Positions 1-4,569 of a stretch of DNA of 7,127 nucleotides are shown here, one piece after another. The DNA comes from UBA1100 sp964533265 (GTDB taxonomy: Bacteria; Verrucomicrobiota; Verrucomicrobiia; Limisphaerales; UBA1100), in contig CAZHJW010000118.1 of NCBI GenBank assembly GCA_964533265.1, forward strand, positions 1-7,127, written 5' to 3'. The notes beneath the pieces are model-generated. The model was given only the letters and a program-made list of their open reading frames with translations, was not told the origin of the DNA and made no database searches. Made by a program: the position numbers and the translations under genes. The number at the start of each line of letters is the position of its first letter. Position 1 is the stretch's first letter.

Positions 1-163
1 TTCTGCATAGCCCGTGAGTCTAGCGATTGAAGCGGGTGTGGTAAATCAGATTTAGCGTGTTGATACAGTTTTCACCCACAGACTTGGGCTTAACCTTTAA
101 TGGGTTTTTTTGAATGGAATGCGAGGGGGATCTTACTATACGGCCTGTTCTGGACCGATTATG
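1..163. other. Left-edge non-coding stretch, no supportable gene
   Basis: All three plus frames close within the first 30 bases, so at most the last few codons of an upstream gene could lie here, and none is recognisable. Downstream of the minus-strand lipoprotein stop there is a small imperfect hairpin (141-157, CGGCC against GGACCG with one bulged base). It has no T-run on the minus strand, so it is not a convincing intrinsic terminator. An open frame from ATG 100 was rejected. Confidence 0.4.
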
Positions 164-607
164 CTACTTCCCTTTACGGGCGAACATTATATTTGAGTCT
201 TGAATCTCCAGAGAGATCATATCTGGGGAAAGCAGTGAAAATTTCACTTCTAGCGGTTCTTTCCCTCCCTCAAAATTCAGTGTGATGACTTTGCCAGAGA
301 CACTGTAGATGAAGGTCGATTTCATATTCCCTGCGCTCATGTATCCGGTGTTCTCAGCAGTAAATTCGTACTCCATTGTATCTTTGGATATCTTACTGGG
401 GTCATATTGTGGATGCGACTTGGGTAGGCCCATGACCCAGGTGCCAACCAATGCCTTGGTAAAAGCCTTGGTTGCAGCTTCAAAGACCTTTTGGTCCATG
501 GAATTTGGCTTCCCCACTTCCTCCGGTGTTTTTTCCTCCTTGCCACAGCTTGAGAAAAGTACAAGGCCCAGAGAGAGCATTCCTGCCAAAACAGAGCGGT
601 AAAACAT
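164..607 (-). CDS. Small lipoprotein with 'LVGTW' lipocalin-like domain, downstream partner of the pseudopilin-lipase
   Basis: I do not recognise a named family. From the chosen ATG (607) the protein is 147 residues. It has a short positive N-terminus (MFYR), a hydrophobic core and a lipobox ending FSSC, with the lipidated Cys at residue 21, followed by the charged linker GKEEKTPEE. Lipid anchoring in the envelope is therefore well supported. The mature part begins with a helix-like stretch rich in Ala and Lys, then ALVGTWVMG and alternating strands (MEYEFT, FIYSVSG, ITLNFEG, LEVKFSL, MISLEI), the usual pattern of small bacterial lipocalin-like domains. The start is uncertain: ATG 625 and TTG 643 are in frame, and TTG 643 would overlap the upstream stop as TTGA, suggesting coupling, but none has a clear Shine-Dalgarno. 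It lies 32 bases or less after the pseudopilin-lipase gene, so co-transcription is likely. A role as inhibitor, immunity protein or folding helper of that lipase is inference from position and localisation only. Confidence 0.8.
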   Translation of the reverse strand: MFYRSVLAGMLSLGLVLFSSCGKEEKTPEEVGKPNSMDQKVFEAATKAFTKALVGTWVMGLPKSHPQYDPSKISKDTMEYEFTAENTGYMSAGNMKSTFIYSVSGKVITLNFEGGKEPLEVKFSLLSPDMISLEIQDSNIMFARKGK

Positions 608-639
608 GTATAACAGACTACTCATACCGACATGTGATT

Positions 640-2649
640 TCAATTATTATGCAGGGTGGTATTAACCGGAGGCTCTTGTCCATCAAGGCGTTTTTCTATT
701 GCGTCTATCAAATTTCCAATTTTGTGTTGTTGCATCATGGACATATTATTCGGGGCCGGGTAGGGATGTGCGATATGACCGAAGTTTGATGCTCCATTTC
801 CCATCCATCCACTAAGGTAGCCTCCATTTGCCTTGCCCATGCCAAATTCCGAGGCGATGTCGCCAGTCATTCGGTGTAAATCCATCTGGCTATTACCCTT
901 GTAATGGCGAACTGTTATCCCGGGTTTCTTAATATACGGCAACGTAAATGTCTTTTTCGTCAGGGTCATGCCTACTGGAACATCTTCATATATGCCGGTT
1001 CCGAACCATTTCATTTTTCCCGATGGCAGCCAGCTTGACACATTCTTATACCCCCATTTTATTGTTCCACTCCACGTCCAACCCTTAATATAAGGGATAG
1101 ATACTGTTTGCCACGTCATTTCGGGACCCCAAGTCCCTAATTCTTTTTTTTGCCATTGAATGCTTGGCTCCATATAGGGAACGTTGATTTTGCTCCAAGT
1201 CAAATCAGGATTAGAAATAATGCCTGGATTGAACCCATAGGCCTTGTCAATTAGTGCTTTGTTCCCCACGCGAGGATCCCTAACCAAATCGAACGAAATC
1301 CGTCCTCCCAGACTGTGGCCGGTGAGGGTATAGGTATATCCCTCACCGTAGTTTTTTATCAAATTGGTCAACTTACCTTTGGAAGCATTGTAACGGGGGC
1401 CTTGATAGAAGTTCTTCGAGTCAGGATCCAGCAGGTCTATATTTCCTATCCAATCGGCCATACCCTCTTGAAACTGCTTATTATTGGTGAAGGCAGTTTT
1501 GAACGAATTGAACATTGGCTTAAATTGATCTGCTGTTAGTTGTATCTCGTATCGGGTTGATTGTATTTCATTATATAAATTTTTCGCAACCTTCAGCAAG
1601 CTACCACTCGTGTCCACGGTAAAACTCATATTTTTAATTGATTCAGCCATGTCCTGTACGTCTGAAAGCAGTTGTGTTAGATTTGCCTGATTCTGCGACA
1701 TGTTGGCTAGGCCTTGGTTAAGCGCTGCACCAATTTGTGGATTGGCCGAACCTCTTATTCCAACTATAATGTGGTTGGCATTCTCGTTGACGTATATCGC
1801 GTGTTTATCGTCACTGAAACTCTGCGAATATAAATAGTACTCCTTAATCTTGGGTGGTTTCGTCACATTCATGTAGGCGTAGTTCGAAATTTTTGCGTAA
1901 TCCAGTAGGGTGAGGCCCTCATGGATAATCATCGGGTTGGCTTCCCCCCGGGTTACGCCTCCCTTGGAATTCATGTGTGCAATGGTGCGTTTGCCAGCTT
2001 CGCCCAGATCAGCGTTGGAGGATTGGGAAGCACTGCCATCGCCCATCACCAGTTGGCCCTGACTCTTCATTAACCCGGCCATTGCCGAATCCAAAACAGG
2101 GTCTTCATCTGCGCCTGCCCACTGGGAGTTGTTGAGCGCAAGTCCTGTCAGGTTTCGGGTGGCAGCCAGCACCGTCGAAGGCCGCCCCGTATCAGCTCCC
2201 TTTATCAGTACGTAACTCAGCGCATCGGTATGTACCTTGGAACCGTTTAATTTGATATTAATATTCTTCCAGTTGGCTTGGAGTTGATCATTTGCCGCTT
2301 GTCGTGTTGGATCGCAGGGAGAATGTAATGCCTTCGCTGTTTGGATTTCGCTTTTTACCGCTGGGGCTGAAAAGATGGCTGCAGTTGTTTCCACGTAAAA
2401 CTTATCGAAGTGGCCGTGGCGTCCACGCGGCGTAAGCTGCCATGGGAGTCGGCCAGTGTTGTCGCCGGCAAAACCGATAAATGCCTTGCCGAACTGTCCC
2501 AGATTATTGACGCACTTAATCCGATTAGCTTTGGCTTTGGCTTTGCCCAACACAGGGAGCAGCATGGCTGCTAAAATTCCAATAATGGCAATGACCACCA
2601 ATAACTCAATTAAGGTGAAGCCTTGTCGTTTTCTTGCGTCCTTTTTCAT
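640..2649 (-). CDS. Pseudopilin fused to a class 3 lipase-like alpha/beta hydrolase
   Basis: This 669-residue protein has two parts. Residues 1-10 form a basic class III leader ending in Gly10. Cleavage before Phe11 leaves FTLIE with Glu at +5, then a hydrophobic helix to about residue 33, as in type II secretion/type IV pilus pseudopilins. The PVC-type pseudopilin body continues to about 240, including SYVLIKGAD, a Trp-Ala-Gly-Ala-Asp-Glu stretch and QLVMGDGSASQ (near 199-209). From about 243 a class 3 lipase-like domain follows: LLDYAKISNYAY, the strand HIIVGIRGS (RGS 299-301, oxyanion side), DWIGN (399-403) and the nucleophile elbow GHSLGG (444-449, Ser446). Asp597 in TGDIAS and His642 are my candidates for the rest of the triad. 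Two insertions stand out: about 95 helical residues between RGS and DWIGN, and a Trp-rich block (about 484-575). The start is ATG 2649 because AGGAG lies four bases upstream; a longer TTG frame from 2682 lacks this. Most pseudopilins are 100-300 residues. The substrate is unknown: ester or phospholipid hydrolysis is family inference, and the triad is not proven. Confidence 0.88.
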   Translation of the reverse strand: MKKDARKRQGFTLIELLVVIAIIGILAAMLLPVLGKAKAKANRIKCVNNLGQFGKAFIGFAGDNTGRLPWQLTPRGRHGHFDKFYVETTAAIFSAPAVKSEIQTAKALHSPCDPTRQAANDQLQANWKNINIKLNGSKVHTDALSYVLIKGADTGRPSTVLAATRNLTGLALNNSQWAGADEDPVLDSAMAGLMKSQGQLVMGDGSASQSSNADLGEAGKRTIAHMNSKGGVTRGEANPMIIHEGLTLLDYAKISNYAYMNVTKPPKIKEYYLYSQSFSDDKHAIYVNENANHIIVGIRGSANPQIGAALNQGLANMSQNQANLTQLLSDVQDMAESIKNMSFTVDTSGSLLKVAKNLYNEIQSTRYEIQLTADQFKPMFNSFKTAFTNNKQFQEGMADWIGNIDLLDPDSKNFYQGPRYNASKGKLTNLIKNYGEGYTYTLTGHSLGGRISFDLVRDPRVGNKALIDKAYGFNPGIISNPDLTWSKINVPYMEPSIQWQKKELGTWGPEMTWQTVSIPYIKGWTWSGTIKWGYKNVSSWLPSGKMKWFGTGIYEDVPVGMTLTKKTFTLPYIKKPGITVRHYKGNSQMDLHRMTGDIASEFGMGKANGGYLSGWMGNGASNFGHIAHPYPAPNNMSMMQQHKIGNLIDAIEKRLDGQEPPVNTTLHNN

Positions 2650-2653
2650 ATTT

Positions 2654-2658
2654 CTCCT
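2654..2658 (-). promoter_or_regulatory. Shine-Dalgarno of the pseudopilin-lipase gene
   Basis: Minus-strand AGGAG followed by AAAT and then ATG. It decides the start at 2649 over the in-frame TTG at 2682, and places the KKDARKRQG leader right at the N-terminus, as expected for a prepilin. Confidence 0.7.
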
Positions 2659-2698
2659 ATCCTTTTCAAAATCTGTTCTCAACGTTCAGTCAGCACCA

Positions 2699-2716
2699 AT
2701 CCCTACCGTGAGGGAT
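2699..2716 (-). repeat. Perfect 6-bp hairpin in the likely 5' leader of the pseudopilin-lipase gene
   Basis: ATCCCT (2699-2704) and AGGGAT (2711-2716) are perfect inverted copies around a six-base loop. The element lies 50-67 bases upstream of the start codon, inside the predicted leader. It could be an RNA hairpin or a small protein-binding palindrome, but its length makes chance occurrence possible. Confidence 0.3.
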
Positions 2717-2768
2717 GCAACAGATTACATGCCTGTTTGATCGTATGTAAATCCTTTTTATACTGTTT

Positions 2769-2774
2769 ATTATA
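2769..2774 (-). promoter_or_regulatory. Candidate -10 box for the pseudopilin-lipase gene
   Basis: The minus strand reads a perfect TATAAT here, about 120 bases upstream of the ATG at 2649, which would give a leader of roughly 110 bases. No good -35 hexamer lies 16-18 bases upstream; the nearest TTGCAT is 26 bases away. The promoter may therefore need an activator, or the match may be chance in AT-rich DNA. A second TATAAA lies just downstream. Confidence 0.35.
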
Positions 2775-2796
2775 CCCAATTTCAGGGGAAATCGGG
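2775..2796. repeat. Imperfect inverted repeat abutting the minus-strand -10 box
   Basis: CCC-A-ATTTC (2775-2783) pairs with GAAAT-C-GGG (2788-2796) around AGGG, giving eight matched pairs and one mismatch. It occupies the spacer directly upstream of the candidate -10 for the pseudopilin-lipase gene, a typical place for an operator. A regulatory role is inference. Confidence 0.3.
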
Positions 2797-2810
2797 GTTT
2801 ATGCAATTAA

Positions 2811-2840
2811 TTGATTTATCTAAATAGGTGCCTGTATAAC
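2811..2840 (+). promoter_or_regulatory. Candidate sigma-70-type promoter for the LRR lipoprotein gene
   Basis: TTGATT (2811-2816) and TATAAC (2835-2840) are separated by 18 bases, close to consensus in sequence and spacing. Transcription would start near 2847, leaving a leader of about 120 bases before ATG 2969. A weaker alternative (TTGGTT 2896 with TTAAAT 2920) lies nearer the gene. Confidence 0.4.
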
Positions 2841-2968
2841 AAGGTGTAGGCTCCGGGAATTTCACGCAAAAGGATGGAGCATTCAATCAATGATCTTGGT
2901 TATGTATGGAAAGACGATGTTAAATTAAACAGGTAGAGGGAAAGACGCGTGGTTGCTTGAAGGTTTAG

Positions 2969-3694
2969 ATGGGGATTTACACGCCATGTCAGAGGCGTAA
3001 GGTCGCGTCCGTGAGGAAACTCCTTCTAATAATTGTCTTGGCCTCCCTCTCGGGATGTGGAGGTAAGGGCCCTATTTCAAATGCCTTTGTTGAGCAGGAG
3101 ATACGCAATCAAATTAATAAGCCCAAAGGGACACTCACCAAGGCAGATTTGGAAAAAGTGGAGACACTTCGGCGTACCCGAATAAATGACAGGAATCTTA
3201 TAGAAGTGGCCCAGCTTACTCAACTTAAAGATCTCAGCTTGGAAGGCAACCCTGTAACTGCCAAGGGCCTCAAGCCGATAGTGGCATTTAAGCAATTAAC
3301 CTCGCTTGACTTGAGTTCCACCAAAATGCACTACCCAACTGCCCTTAAGGAGGTGGCCAAACTCAAGCAGCTTACCCACCTCAAGTTGTCTTTTACTCCA
3401 GTCACAGATGAAGGGCTCGCGGAAGTAGCCAAATTGCAGCGGCTTAAATTGCTGACCTTGTTCGGTTGTAAAATGATAACCGACGAGGGTCTCAAGGAGG
3501 TGGCCAAACTACAGAGACTAAACTCGCTTGTCTTGGAAGGAACAGAAATAACCGACAAAGGGCTCAAGGAGGTGGCCAAGCTCAAGCTTGTTAATTTCCT
3601 GAACTTGCGCAACACCAAAACAACCGAGGCTGGCGTTGCTGAATTGCAAAAAGCTTTGCCGAATTGCCGAATATATAGGGTCGCCATCAGGTAG
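2969..3694 (+). CDS. Leucine-rich-repeat lipoprotein
   Basis: This 241-residue protein has a basic N-terminus, a hydrophobic core (LLLIIVLA) and a perfect LSGC lipobox with the lipidated Cys at residue 30, so it should be a membrane-anchored envelope protein. A capping segment follows (VEQEIRNQINKP then LTKADLEKVETL, about 41-67), as in bacterial LRR proteins. About six repeats of roughly 24 residues then follow the pattern LxxLxLxxTxITDxGLxxVAKL, ending in ALPNCRI, a close familiar from PVC-group LRR proteins. LRR folds bind other proteins; the partner is unknown. The repeat around 118-130 (KMHYPTALKEV) has lost the usual TDxG and looks degenerate. ATG 2969 has GAAGG five bases upstream. A GTG at 3011 would give a tighter signal peptide and is preceded by AAGG, so it remains a real alternative. 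The gene ends 71 bases before the DRAM-like gene with no strong terminator between, so read-through is possible. Confidence 0.85.
   Translation: MGIYTPCQRRKVASVRKLLLIIVLASLSGCGGKGPISNAFVEQEIRNQINKPKGTLTKADLEKVETLRRTRINDRNLIEVAQLTQLKDLSLEGNPVTAKGLKPIVAFKQLTSLDLSSTKMHYPTALKEVAKLKQLTHLKLSFTPVTDEGLAEVAKLQRLKLLTLFGCKMITDEGLKEVAKLQRLNSLVLEGTEITDKGLKEVAKLKLVNFLNLRNTKTTEAGVAELQKALPNCRIYRVAIR
3347..3579 (+). repeat. Intragenic direct repeats within the LRR gene
   Basis: The 14-mer AAGGAGGTGGCCAA occurs identically at 3347-3360, 3494-3507 and 3566-3579, spaced 147 and 72 bases apart, that is, multiples of roughly one 24-residue LRR unit. A diverged copy occurs near 3421. DNA-level identity suggests fairly recent duplication or ongoing recombination of repeat units. 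Confidence 0.75.
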
Positions 3695-3765
3695 TAGGGT
3701 ACTGGTTGCTACTCTGCCCGGACGGGGTGTTCGGGTAAGGAAGGCCTGGCATCTCCACCTTTACA

Positions 3766-4569
3766 ATGAAGAACAAATTAACGCGCAACTGGTTGAATTT
3801 TATATTCCTGACCGGAGTGTGTGGACCCGTTGCAACTCTTGTGGTGTGCTACTTTATCACCGTGATCGCAAATCATAGTGAACCGTTTATGCCTTTCATT
3901 TCCGATTTGGATTTATTTCAACCTGAAGACACTATTTTTTCCATTGGAATCTCTATCAGCACGCTTGCCATCATGGCGATGATCACCATTATTTTTGGTG
4001 AAAAACGTAAGGCTATTTCTGACGTGGGTGCGGGTCGAATTTGGGGCTACGTGAATTTAATTTCATACGCGCTCGGGATTCTATCCGTAGCTTATACGTT
4101 TGTGCTAGCCTTCCTGCCCTGGCCGGAGTTTAGCCCGTTCCACGGGATTGTGGCCCGAAGTATGTTTGCCTATGGGGTTATGTGGTGTGTCATTCAAATG
4201 GTGCTGGAATGGAAGCTAGGTCATAAATTTCCGAGATATTTTGATGAACTGAAGAAACGGGCTCTTCCGGTGCTGGCCGTGGTGATTGGTTTGACGGGTT
4301 TTGCTTATTTTTCGTTGGAGGCTATCAAAGAGGATAACCTTTCGACGGAGGGCCGGAACTGGGAGGAACTGCGCAAACTAGCCCGGAGCCCGGAGACTTT
4401 CAAGGCGGGTACGCTTTCGGCCAAGTGGGATCTGGCTGCGCTTTTTGAGTGGATAATGATCCTTTCAATGAGTGCAACATTGGGAACTTACCGCACCGCC
4501 ATTATTGGCGACTTGGCTTCGGAAGATGAGGAGCTGGCATCACAGTCTGAGGAGGGTTGCTCTTTGTGA
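3766..4569 (+). CDS. Frag1/DRAM/Sfk1-like six-helix membrane protein
   Basis: The 267 residues hold six hydrophobic segments at about 9-35, 56-78, 92-118, 128-151, 166-187 and 221-247. The first loop carries PFISDLDLFQPED (43-55), matching the P-[FY]-I-S-D ... P-E loop characteristic of Frag1/DRAM/Sfk1 proteins. The fourth and sixth helices have the acidic-aromatic ends (LEWKL, LFEWIM) also seen there. Eukaryotic members act in membrane lipid homeostasis, GPI-anchor handling and autophagy; bacterial members have no established role that I know of. The C-terminus is an acidic tail (SEDEELASQSEEG). The stop overlaps the GTG start of the cyclase gene by four bases (GTGA), and its last codons contain that gene's Shine-Dalgarno, so the two are very likely translationally coupled and the proteins may interact in the inner membrane. 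ATG 3766 has no near Shine-Dalgarno; the closest purine tract (AAGGAAGG) is over 20 bases away. The family call is by motif and topology only. Confidence 0.75.
   Translation: MKNKLTRNWLNFIFLTGVCGPVATLVVCYFITVIANHSEPFMPFISDLDLFQPEDTIFSIGISISTLAIMAMITIIFGEKRKAISDVGAGRIWGYVNLISYALGILSVAYTFVLAFLPWPEFSPFHGIVARSMFAYGVMWCVIQMVLEWKLGHKFPRYFDELKKRALPVLAVVIGLTGFAYFSLEAIKEDNLSTEGRNWEELRKLARSPETFKAGTLSAKWDLAALFEWIMILSMSATLGTYRTAIIGDLASEDEELASQSEEGCSL
4551..4556 (+). promoter_or_regulatory. Shine-Dalgarno of the cyclase gene, inside the end of the DRAM-like gene
   Basis: GGAGGG lies nine bases before GTG 4566. A TTG at 4557 is also in frame but abuts this purine tract, too close for initiation. The spacing therefore selects the GTG, which overlaps the upstream TGA. 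Confidence 0.65.

Larger units (their letters stand above)
2650..2968. other. Divergent intergenic region between the pseudopilin-lipase and LRR lipoprotein genes
   Basis: This AT-rich 319-base stretch separates divergently read genes, so it should hold promoters for both directions. I see one candidate promoter per strand and two small inverted repeats, listed separately. No tRNA, riboswitch fold or short coding gene with a convincing start was recognised. Open frames crossing it on the plus strand (from 2456 and 2623) have no family features. Confidence 0.6.

Noticed and set aside
75..111. Plus-strand CCCA/TGGG pairing followed by seven T residues, as a terminator for a gene left of the window
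   Set aside because: The stem is only four pairs with a long loop, and no gene end is recognisable upstream.
100..285. Plus-strand open frame of 61 codons at the left edge
   Set aside because: No Shine-Dalgarno, no recognisable protein features, and its second half is antisense to the lipoprotein gene.
309..789. Plus-strand open frames across the lipoprotein and the end of the lipase gene
   Set aside because: They are antisense to genes with clear signal peptide and domain features and show no family resemblance.
2650..2682. Longer start (TTG 2682) for the pseudopilin-lipase
   Set aside because: It lacks a Shine-Dalgarno, and would place 11 extra residues before a leader that already begins correctly at ATG 2649.
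3331..3687. Minus-strand open frame with repeated LATSLSPSSV-like units
   Set aside because: Its repeats are the mirror image of the LRR gene repeats on the other strand; the plus-strand protein has the lipobox and LRR pattern.
3693..3735. Small pairings just after the LRR stop (AGTAG/CTACT, CCCG/CGGG) as a terminator
   Set aside because: Stems of four to five pairs with loops over ten bases and no following T-run.
3636..3878. Plus-strand 80-codon frame spanning the gap between the LRR and DRAM-like genes
   Set aside because: It overlaps both genes in another frame and has no recognisable features.
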